Of a DNA stretch of 64,000 nt, positions 1 through 9,400 are shown piece after piece; the stretch's first letter is position 1, and each line of letters begins with the position of its first letter. The notes beneath the pieces were generated by a model. The model was given only the letters and a program-made list of their open reading frames with translations, searched no databases and was not told where the DNA came from. This DNA comes from Phocoena phocoena (Eukaryota > Chordata > Mammalia > Artiodactyla > Phocoenidae). The position numbers were made by a program, and so were the translations under genes. Location: positions 152,168,288-152,232,287 of the forward strand of contig NC_089219.1 of the NCBI RefSeq assembly GCF_963924675.1, given 5' to 3'.

Positions 1-202
1 CACTGATGAAATATTCAGCATTGGAATGATACTTGATGTATAATTAAATAGAATACATTTAGCAATTCTGTTTTATAGACCTTTAATCTTCAAGTTAATA
101 AACCTACATGTAGAGAATCTCATAAACAAAACCAAAACGTTCTTGGAAATACATAATTTCCTTGGAAAAATACATAATCCTGAATGTATTTACTACAGGG
201 AG

Positions 203-430
203 GAAAGAAAACATTTATTAAACACTCTTATGTGCCAGGAGAGTTACTAACTGCTTTACACATTATGTCATTTAGTCTTCCCAACCCTGTGAGGTAGGCA
301 TTAGCTTCACTATACAGATGAAGTAACTGAGGCTCCAAAAAGTTAAGTGATTTGCCCAGGATCACAAAGTAAGTAGCATCACAGCTCAGACCAGAACTCA
401 GGTCAGATTCTGACTCCCGTGCTTTTTCCT
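203..430 (+). repeat. MIR SINE (first of three in tandem)
   Basis: Recognisable MIR core and tRNA-related end: TTATTAAACACTCTTATGTG, CCTGTGAGGTAGGCATTA, ACAGATGAAGTAACTGAGG, then a degraded internal-gene segment. Diverged, as expected of an ancient mammalian SINE. Confidence 0.8.
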
Positions 431-589
431 AAATTTTTACAGGATTTCATTTCCAAAGCACTTTCTCTTCCTCTGGCTCATTCCATCCTCCCCAAAACAC
501 AGTGAGATTAAACACAATCATAGAATTCTCCCTTTTAGCAAGTCACAGAGCCAGGATAAGAACGTAAGCTTGTAGCAATCATCAGCATC

Positions 590-797
590 TCAGTTATCTT
601 TTATTGAATGCTTTCTATGTGCAAGCCTCTGTACTAAGCATTTTTATACTTTTTTCCCTGTTTCAATTCTCATAATAACCTTATGAGGTGGTCATAATTA
701 TTATCCCATTTGATGGATGAGAAAACCAAGACTCCGAGGGGCGAATGACTTGCCCAAGACTATACAGTAGCAAGTTAGGACTAGAAATCGGGTTTGT
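590..797 (+). repeat. MIR SINE (second of three in tandem)
   Basis: MIR consensus traits: TTATTGAATGCTTTCTATGT, CTTATGAGGTGGTCATAATT, ATGGATGAGAAAACCAAGAC, and TGCCCAAGACTATACAGTA. Same orientation as the neighbouring copies. Confidence 0.8.
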
Positions 798-824
798 AAA
801 AATGATACCACAACTGATAAAAGC

Positions 825-1255
825 AGTTGTCATTTATTAAACACATCATGTGTCAGATACTGCTTCTTAAAAAGACTTTTTATTTCTAAATACTTTGAGA
901 TTTATAATTGGCATTGATTTTTAAAATTATTCATTTATTTAGGCTGCACCGGGTCTGGACTCTTAGTTGCGGCATGCATGCAGGATCTAGTTCCCTGACC
1001 AGGGATCGAACCCAGGCCCCCTGCATTGGGAGTGTGGAATCTTACCCACTGGCCCACCAGGCAAGTCCCGGCATTGTTGTTTTAAATACTCACAATAACC
1101 CTATGAAGAAGGCACTATTATTCCCACCTTACAGATGAGGAACTAAGACTTATAGATAATAAGTAATGTCTCCAAGGGCATACCAAAGGGAAGGGGAACT
1201 AGGATTTGAACACAGGTTTCTTTGATTCCAATCCTACTTCCTTAATCCTCAGGCT
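825..1255 (+). repeat. MIR SINE (third), split by a younger CHR-type SINE
   Basis: The 5' part (TTATTAAACACATCATGTGT) lies at 830-870. The core resumes after the insertion with AATAACCCTATGAAGAAGGC and continues to the TTTGAACACAGGTT segment at about 1255. The insertion at 917-1069 is described separately. Confidence 0.75.
917..1069 (-). mobile_element. CHR-type tRNA-derived SINE, short
   Basis: Antisense copy ending GGCCCACCAGGCAAGTCCC with the tRNA-like GGGATCGAACCCAGG box, flanked by GGCATTG duplications (910-916 and 1070-1076). Inserted into a MIR. Confidence 0.75.
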
Positions 1256-1291
1256 TTGCTGATTCCTGTTCTGTCTCTGTACACTTTTTCT

Positions 1292-1452
1292 ACCCAAAGT
1301 GTGGTCCACAGACCAGCAGCATTGGCATCACCTGAGAGCTTGTCATAAATGTGGAATCCCAAGCCCTACCCCAGACCTACTGAATCAGATGTGTATTTTA
1401 ACAAGATGCCCACGTGAGTCTTGTGCACTTTAAAGTTTGAGAGGCACTGCTC
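1292..1452 (+). mobile_element. MER5A-like hAT nonautonomous DNA transposon
   Basis: Matches the MER5A pattern: AAGTGTGGTCCACAGACCAG, CATCACCTGAGAGCTTGT, CCCAGACCTACTGAATCAGA and the terminal AAAGTTTGAGAGGCACTG. Confidence 0.8.
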
Positions 1453-2216
1453 TGCAACACACCAGCAATATACAGAATAAGCCGAGAAGGGAGCACAATT
1501 GTCTAGAATAGGGCTTCTCAAACAAGTCCCCTTGGAAATCAGTTTTGAGCTGGAAAGAGGTATGTTCTGCTGCTCAACTTGGTAATGGTGATCTTTTCCA
1601 ATTCATAAATAAAATTAAGTTAATGAATTATATTTTCTCATCTTCCATAATTTTTCCTCTCTTCTTTGGAGTTGAATATCACTTGCCTGTTAGTAAGTTT
1701 AGACGATGACAATTGAACAGTAGTAGAGAAATACCTATGGAAAGCTCAGAAATGTTGTTTAATTGTTTGTTGTATTTTTTTCTTTAATTTGTGGGTTTTT
1801 TAATTCTTGGACTTGTGATTGTGATTTTATGGTGCATAACAGAGAATAGTCATGTTTTCTCATAATAAACTTGTTCCTAACTCACATTACAGAATTAAAT
1901 GTTAATGTCTTTTGGTGTTCCACAAAAAGCACCTGATTCCCACCTATATGAACATGACTATCAAGTCTTCAGAATCTCTCTAGAAATCATCTAACCTAGA
2001 GGAACTTGCCATAGGAAAGTAAAGTTAGAAAGGATAACGTATGTCTCACCTATTCCTCTTCCTTCTAAATACTTTGAGATTTATAATTGGCATTGAGGAT
2101 CAACATTAATAGATACAAATATAACCTACTGGTTCTTTCCAAATAGAAATATGAGTGGTTTTTAAGCCATGTTCTCCTTTGTGTTTTTCTCAATATTCAA
2201 AAATATCTAGAGTGAA

Positions 2217-2310
2217 CATCCAACAAATATCTAATGAACACTTACTAAATGACAGGCACTCTTTTAGGTGCTGGAGACACAGCAATGAACAAGCCAGACA
2301 AAAATTTCTC
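2217..2310 (+). repeat. Ancient interspersed repeat fragment
   Basis: Shows the common mammalian pattern AATGAACACTTACTAAATG, GGCACTCTTTTAGGTGCTGG, then ACAGCAATGAACAAGCCAG. I cannot assign the family firmly. Confidence 0.5.
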
Positions 2311-2668
2311 TTCTGGATTGGTGGTTGCCAGAGGCTGAGGTGAGGGTGAGGATGAGGGTCAGGGGCAAAACGGATGAAGGGAGTCAAAATGTACCAACTT
2401 ACAGTTATAAAATAAATAAGTCCTGGGATGTAACGTACAGCATGGCTACTAGAGTTAATAATACTGTACTGCACATTTGAAAGTTGCCAAGAGAGTAAAT
2501 CTTAAAAGTTCTCATCACAAGAAAAAAATTTGTTTAACTATGGATGGTGACATATGTTAACTAGGCTCACTGTCGTGATCATTTAGCAATATGTACAAAT
2601 ATCAAATCATTATGTTGTATACCTGAAACTAATGTAATGTATGTTAATTATACCTTAATAAAACCCCA
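2311..2668 (+). mobile_element. L1 3'-end fragment
   Basis: Typical old L1 3' end: GGTTGCCAGAGGCTGAGG, a G-rich stretch (GGTGAGGGTGAGGATGAGGG), ATGGTGACATATGTTAACTA, and an A-rich end TACCTTAATAAAACCCC. Confidence 0.65.
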
Positions 2669-3600
2669 AATCTTGGTTCTGATGTCAATATCTTTGGGCC
2701 TTTCCTCTTGGGCTGGTCAGCTTCCTTAAAGAAGACACTGCAAGTTTCCTCCCTGGAGAGTAAACATTTTGTAGCTAGAGATCTAGGAATTCAATGGAGG
2801 AGAAGGGTTGGGAATCTTCACATCTGGTATTCATTAGTTCATTTAACCTCCCATTTTATACAGAGACCTCTGATTCAGCCCTCTCTGGAGAATAAATACT
2901 TCAGTCTTCTTTTGGAGGAGTGGGGTCAGGGGGACAGTTGAAGAAGGGGAAGGTGACTTGGAGATCTAACTGCTCTTAAACAACTTTCAAAATCCTCGTT
3001 TTAATCCCTGCCCATGGTACGAGATGTACATGGCAGCCCTGTTGTCCTCTACACAGTAGCTAGGAGGGGAACTACTGTTACCAATTCCTGAGACTTGAGG
3101 GATTCTGCAGTTTACATCAGGTTGGGTCTCAGCTTTTCCCACTTGGGGTTTCGGATTCAGGTTTTTCCAGGCTAGTAACTTAGTTAACACTTGTCCATTT
3201 GCTTCCCAGCTTCTACTTTGTTTTTTTGTTTTTGCTGCTGGCTCCTCTCATTATTGGGTGCTTATGCTTTTTAAAAAATTCCATTACTGTCATTTTAGTG
3301 GTGTCCTAGGAGGGAACAAAAGTAGTTCTGTGTGTTTAAGTGTTTAACATCATCGCTTGCAGGAAACACTTTCCTACACTAACTACTTAAATCCTCTCTC
3401 GTAATTCAAACCCTTATTCTCCCACATTTGTCCTTAGAATTAGATATTGGAATAAAACATGTATTTTTACTTGTAGGTGATTGTAATTTAGGAAGAGTTC
3501 ACCGTCATTCACACCCTTTAAAGTTTTAAACAGCAGGAAAAAATTGATCACTTTCCCCAGCATATCAAAAATGGAGATGAGACATACACATATTAAAAAT
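2669..3600. other. Upstream flank, no recognised gene
   Basis: Mostly unique AT-rich intergenic sequence. Short open frames here lack splice signals, family resemblance or codon structure, and I see no RNA gene. Confidence 0.5.
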
Positions 3601-3604
3601 TATG

Positions 3605-3968
3605 TATGTAAAAGGTTAGTTACTGCAGCATTGTTCATAATACCAGAAGACTGCACAAAACCTAACGGTCCATCAACAGAGGACCTATTAATTAAAACAT
3701 CCCAATCCATATGGTAGTATAATATACAGTCAAAAAGGATGAGGCAGATCTTTACGTTCTGCTGTGGAAGAGTCTGTAAGGGCAGAATAGGGTAAGTATA
3801 GTATGCTATATTTGTGTTTTAAAAAATATATTTATATAGTGTATACATCTGCAACAGTAGTTACCTCCTGGGAGGGGAACTAAGTGGCTGGGAGACAGGG
3901 AGTAATAGGAAGACTTAGTTTTCCCTTGCATACCTTTTGCACCATTTGAATTTTATACCATAGTCCTA
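3605..3968 (+). mobile_element. Old L1 ORF2-end/3' UTR fragment
   Basis: Recognisable old L1 3' traits: CAGCATTGTTCATAATACCA, GGTCCATCAACAGAGGACC, a GTCAAAAAGGATGAGGCAG segment, and TACCTCCTGGGAGGGGAACT. Heavily decayed. Confidence 0.65.
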
Positions 3969-3973
3969 TATTA

Positions 3974-4434
3974 CGGTAAGTCCCCTACATACGAACCTTC
4001 AAGTTGCGAACTTTCAAAGATGCGAATGTGACATTCCATCAATGTCAGGCGTGAGTGACATTGCAGCTTGCCCTCCGTCTCTTATGGCTGATGATCTTTC
4101 GGCTCTACCATCTCCCACCTCCCACCTCCTCTCCCTCCTCCAGTCAATAATTCTTGCCTGTTCACTCGATGCCAGCCCCTGGATGCCAGCTATTGAACTG
4201 GACTACTGTACTTTTCAAGGTACTGGACTGGAAGATTAAACATGTTTTATCTTTTGTTTGTTTGTTTTTTATGTATTATTTGTGTGAAAAGTACTATAAA
4301 CCTATTACAGTGCAGTACTATGTAGCCGATTGTGTTAGTTGGGTACCTAGGCTAACTTTGTTGGACTTGCAAACAAATTGGACTTACGAACGTGCTCTCA
4401 GAACGGAACTCGTTGGTATGTAGGGGACTTACTG
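3974..4434. mobile_element. Tigger-like (TcMar) nonautonomous DNA transposon
   Basis: The terminal inverted repeats are readable: CGGTAAGTCCCCTACATACG at the left end, and the complement of its start in GTATGTAGGGGACTTACTG at the right end. Both ends are flanked by TA, the target duplication of this superfamily. The 461-bp interior has no intact transposase frame. Confidence 0.8.
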
Positions 4435-4436
4435 TA

Positions 4437-5780
4437 CTTACTTTAGAAATAAAGAACTAATGAATAGTTTTTAAAAGGATGAGCCCCATGAACTTTACCT
4501 TATAGAATGCTCTCCCTGATTACTTCCACCTAGCCATGTTTCACCCCTTCTTCAAGATGTTAATTCCCAATTCCTTTTATGGACAACTCCAGCTCAACTA
4601 CTCTCTCATCTGATCTCCTTTGCTAGAAATTACTGTGTGTGGCAAATCATCACACATTGCTTTGTTACACCACTTCTTCTAAAAAGTAGTATAAACCATC
4701 TTGCATTAAACTTTTCATTTTGTATTTTCATTTGTTTCACTGAGCCTTTTAGGGGTTGCCATGGTCTTTGAAGGGGTCTTCAAAGATAAAGAATGACAAA
4801 TGGAGAATACGTGAGCAAGTAAAAGGGAAGGAGAACACGAGAAGGAATTTGAAGTTCCTCCTTAGGGGCAGACTTCACATGCATTTACCAAGTAGAGATT
4901 CATGTGAGCCAGTGACCCCTTTTTATACAATACTAAAAGCCCCTGGATAGGTAAAACCTTCCCATTTTACATGGAATTAACCCAATTATCACAACATCAA
5001 TTAGCTAAGAGCACTTGCACTCAAGGAATGAGAGGTTGGAAGACTAAAGCAAACATTTTGAAGCAAAACTCACAAAATTTTAGAGGGCATAAAGATCAAC
5101 TAGCCCAAACCCTTACTTCACAGGTCTCAAGGCAAGGCATTGGAGAAGTTCAGACTCAAACTCAAGTCTCCTCTTAAATTCTGTTGGGGGACTACACTAT
5201 CCAGCCTGTGGGACAAGACATCTGGCCCGGGTAGAAGATGGGGTCTTTCCACAGCAAGAAAGACAGGAGGGCTCTGTGCCTGGAGAAGAGGAGAAAGAAA
5301 GCAGGAAGTGAAAAAGAAGTGGTTGTCAAGTTTTGTTTTATTCCTAATTGTGTCCCAGGCTCCGTCACAGTCCATGTCACTAGAAGTCTTCCATATTAGC
5401 AGAAGCCAAATTAAGATAATCAGAACTGGTTTGGAAGGCTACTAACCTCAACTTCCCCTTACCCAGCTCGGTCTCTCTACTTCAAGAAACCAACTAAACT
5501 TCAGCTTACAGCTCTTTAACGACCCTTCTACAACCCCCCTTCCACACCTGGAGAAGGAAAGTCTGAAAAGGAGAATGCAATGCAGACATGAGGGGTTTCC
5601 CTATTTCCGTGGTATTTTCAGCCGCTTCCCCAGTATCTACTGTATTGGAAAGTGAGAGTCATTTAGGGTAGCCATGGAGATAGTACTAGCCTCAGTCTTG
5701 TTTCCTTACTTTTCTTTGCTATTAAAATCTTTCCCTCTGATTTCAGTAAGGCACCCCTACTTCTGCAGGAGTCCGGGTTC
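4437..5780. other. Upstream flank before the CpG island, no gene found
   Basis: Moderately repetitive-poor sequence. Several overlapping short open frames on both strands (for example near 5127-5445) look like chance. It may include distal promoter sequence of DSTYK. Confidence 0.45.
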
Positions 5781-5943
5781 TGCAGGTGCTCTCTCTCCTC
5801 AGGGACACTTCTGTAGGGGGCAGGAACATGTTTTTAAGTCGGGAAGAGCGTGTGAGCTCTGTGCGAGAACGGGGGAGATGTATACCAAAGGGCGGTCGGT
5901 CGCATCTACAGTCTCCAGGTTTTGGAGCTCGGCCCCGGCCCAG

Positions 5944-5960
5944 ACTACAAGTCCCAGGAG
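5944..5960 (+). promoter_or_regulatory. ZNF143/Staf-like promoter element
   Basis: ACTACAAGTCCCAGGAG closely matches the composite ACTACAA + TCCCAG element bound by ZNF143 (and overlapping THAP11/RBPJ motifs), which is typical of CpG-island promoters. It lies about 265 nt upstream of the start codon. Binding is inferred from the motif only. Confidence 0.6.
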
Positions 5961-6211
5961 ACCCCGCAGTGACGGGGTGCTCCGGTGATCGTTCCCTCAT
6001 TCCTCTGGATAGTGGAGATAAAGGTTCCGTTCGCAACGCACTGCGGTTTGGTTTGTTTTCAACGGCGGTGACGGAGGTTGGGAACCCGGCCGACTGCAGG
6101 CGGGGGCGTCAGGAGGCGGATTCCTCCTGCCCTAAGCACTGCGGGGCGGGAGGAGGGGAGCCGGACCAGAGGGCCGGGCACCAAGCCGCGAAGGCAGAGC
6201 AGGCTGACGCG

Positions 6212-6476
6212 ATGGAGGGCGACGGGGTGCCGTGGGGGAGCGAGCCGGTCTCGGGTCCCGGCCCGGGAGGCGGCGGAATGATCCGCGAGCTGTGCCGGGG
6301 CTTTGGCCGCTACCGCCGCTACCTGGGACGGCTGAGGCAGAACCTGCGCGAAACGCAGAAGTTCTTCCGCGACATCAAGGGCTCCCACAACCACAGCTGT
6401 CCCTCCTCCCCCACGGAAGGCGGCGGGGCTGAGCGCGGCCCGGCCGGCGATGTCGCCGAGATCGGGCTGCAGGCGG
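6212..6476 (+). CDS. DSTYK: DSTYK coding exon 1 (residues 1-88 plus first base of 89)
   Basis: The start ATG has G at -3 and G at +4, a strong Kozak context, and the product opens [12 protein letters not shown] as in known DSTYK proteins. The segment is glycine-rich and then strongly basic ([20 protein letters not shown]). The donor at 6477 reads GTAAGG and the exon ends in phase 1. The reading frame is also open upstream to 5786, so the start is chosen by family match and Kozak context, not by an upstream stop. The exon lies inside a CpG island. Confidence 0.96.
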
Positions 6477-9400
6477 GTAAGGAGGGTAGCCGTGAGGAAG
6501 ACAGGGCTGGAGAGGCAAACTGAGGGTGGGCCACACCCCTGCCCCTGCAAACAACCCCGGGAAGAGGCGGAAAGTGGAAGAAGGGCCGCGTGGCGGGGCC
6601 CCCGGGCCTGGGCTGGCCGGATCCGAGATGCCGTGGGAGGGCATCTCTCGGGGTGGGGGAGGGGAGGGGCTCCAGGGACTCGGCCGCGGGGACCAGAGGG
6701 CAAGGGGCGCCCGAAGGCAGGAGTGCCAGGAGCAGGATCCAGGGGACCGGGCTGTGCACGGGCGGGAGCGCGGAGGGCCCCAGTTTGAGAGGGCGGAGGT
6801 TAAGCCTCAGAGTGAGGAAAGTTGCTCTGAGTTCGGGGATGAGCAGTTGTGGTCAGAGTCCCAGTTAGGGATGGTGGAATGGAGGGATGGAGGACGGGCG
6901 GTAGGCAGGGAGCCCTAGGAGGCCAGGGAATTGTAGTGGATTTTGTGTGTCCGTTGTGTGTGTGTGTGTGTGTGTGCGTGTGTGCGTGTGTGCGCGCGCG
7001 TCTGTGTGTTTGACTATGTATGTGAAATACGCTTGCATCAATCATTTGGCAACTCTGTGAAAGGAATGTACTGGGGAGTGGGGCTGGGGTCGCTAACGGA
7101 AAGGATGTCTGATGGGTGCCAGGGAATTGCCAGAGATGCGGATTGTGTTTAGGGTGAAGAAGTTAGACAGGGAAAGGGTCGTTTTTTGGTCCTGGAACTT
7201 GACTTGATTCTCTCTGGGATGTGTCAGAGGCCCTAAAGCATTTAAAATCGTGCAGCGTTTTTGACCTTTCCTAATTTCTTGCTTCCTCTTAAACTGCTGT
7301 TGGTGGGGAACTGGAGGGTTTGATAACTACTTGGTCTAATTAGGAAATAACAGGTTGGATGGAAGAAGGGACTGGCATCCCATGCAGACAGATACCTTGG
7401 GACAGTATAGCAGTCAGTGGGTTTCATTGAGTGATTCTCTAACTAAAGTGTGTATTAAGATTAATGTTGAAAATATCTCAGGCTCTATGCCACAGATTGA
7501 TTATGTCTAGTGGGTGGGTCCTAAGAATCTAAACGCAAGCCATGGGTAGGGATTCTGACGCAAGTGGGCCAGCAAGCACACTTTCAGAAACACTAATTTA
7601 GATGCTGACAGCAAATTTGAACATGAGGCGTAGAATACAGTGAATTCTTAAACTCTTCAGAGTTTGTGTGTTGGGCCCTGTATTTCCAAAGTTGCATGTT
7701 TAATATCCTAAATTTGTCTGAGACTCCAGAAATGGTGATAAAAATAAGATTCTGATTGGTGATATTCCACTTAGTTGGCCTGGATGTAAATAAAAAAGCT
7801 TTTATTTTACCTCATGGGATAAGTGGGACGAGGGGGGATGACCAGCTTTTCTGAAGTTGTGGTTTTGCCATCTTCTGCCCAGAGATTTGTTATTCTTTTT
7901 TTTTTTTTTTTTTTTAGATTTGTTATTCTTAAAGTGGGCCCATAGAGGGGACTAATTTCTGTGAGGCTATCAAAAACAATTGGTGAGAAGGGCAGATGTT
8001 TTCAGGGATGAGCCCCAGAACGTGTACTTTCACCCTCTCCCTCAGCAATGCTTTTCCAGCGGCTTTCCCTGCTGCTTACAAGTTTTTCTTATAGCTTATC
8101 TTAAAAAGCCCTCTGTTGCTGTAATTTTTTAACAACTATTTTAGAATTACTACTGATAAAAAATCAGACAGTAGATTCACCTCAGAGAGATGGAGGTTTT
8201 CAAGGCACCTTGGCTGGCTCTTGTTTTTATTCTTTAAAAGCCAACTTAAGAAATACAAATGCACCTTTGTATTTTGCCTCATTGGCTTTTCTAGTTGACT
8301 GCATCATGAACTAATCTTTTCGTATTTAACTCTCTTCACCCTCTGGAGTCTGTCCATCTGAAATAAAAACCAGGAGAGGGTACAGATGACAGGACTGGGA
8401 GCCATTTGATTTTGTTCCATGAAATGCTACCATTCCTTTAGTGTGGACAGTTTAATTTTTGGAGGTGAAAAGGAACATCAGGAGAAATTAGTGAGGTGGC
8501 ACTTACTATGTATATTATAGGGATGCCATTTTCCCAGCTGTTTAGGTGATTGTGTTAGAAAGTAGAAACCATTCCTTAAAAGACAACTAGCTCAAAAAAA
8601 AGACAACTAGCTCTTGTTCTCTCCCTTTACAGACTATCTTTAGAAGGTCAAGTTCATTCAGAGACTGTCTCAACTTTCTTCTGTGAATGTTGGTTTCTGA
8701 TTAATAGGAACTTGAAATGTTAAGCGAAGGAACACTCAATTCTTAAAACCTCTTTTGAAGGTTTTAATTATCGTTTCAGAATGGAAGTGTCTTCTAGGTT
8801 GGATGTAGTATGGTATTTGAGCAATTGAAGATCATGGATTTACTGTAAATTTTTATTATTTCACTTTTAACCACAAAAGAGATGGGAACGACCCCCCAAA
8901 TAATGCTTCCTTCTTAATTTTCACAGTTTTGAATTCACTGAGGGCAGTGTAGTGAGTATATAATGTACATGATGTTTTAGAAGTTAAAAAGTAGGTGGAA
9001 TCTAAAATGAGAGTAGCTCGGCCTGTACAGGGAAAACTGAATTATAAGTGAAACCGCCTTGATTCAGTTCCTCCTTTTCTTTCCAAAGCATTGGCCTTCT
9101 TTTCACTTAACTATAGGGAATGAGAGCCCGTCTATCTGTTGATTTTCCTCTGTCAGAGGGTTCAGAAGTAATGAGATAAAGGCTTTGACCACTTCTGAAG
9201 ACAGGCAGAGTGGAGTACTACAGAGTAGCAGAGGGAGAAGTATTTTTCTTGTTCTATGATCTAGTAGAGTTCCAAGCTGTTGCAGTGTATCATAAACCTC
9301 TCAATTTTAAGAAATTGGAATGACTTAAATGTATTTAGTTGGAATGCTTTAATCTGTGCCACATTCCTTTCTTCCTGGTTCCGCTCCTTACTAACTGAGT

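Larger units (their letters stand above)
5860..6830. promoter_or_regulatory. CpG island and promoter region of DSTYK
   Basis: This stretch has dense CpG dinucleotides and high GC compared with the AT-rich surroundings. It contains the 5' UTR, exon 1 and the start of intron 1. No TATA box is evident, in keeping with a broadly expressed CpG-island promoter. GC boxes are visible at 6101-6108 (CGGGGGCG) and 6142-6150 (CGGGGCGGG). The transcription start cannot be placed without expression data. Confidence 0.85.

Noticed and set aside
5127..5445. Overlapping short open frames before the promoter, considered as an upstream gene or alternative first exon.
   Set aside because: No splice signals, no protein family resemblance and frames on both strands; best explained as chance.
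6059..6703. Long antisense open frame (214 codons) across exon 1, with other overlapping frames on both strands.
   Set aside because: It lies in the GC-rich CpG island, where stop codons are rare by composition; it is a shadow of exon 1 with no family resemblance.
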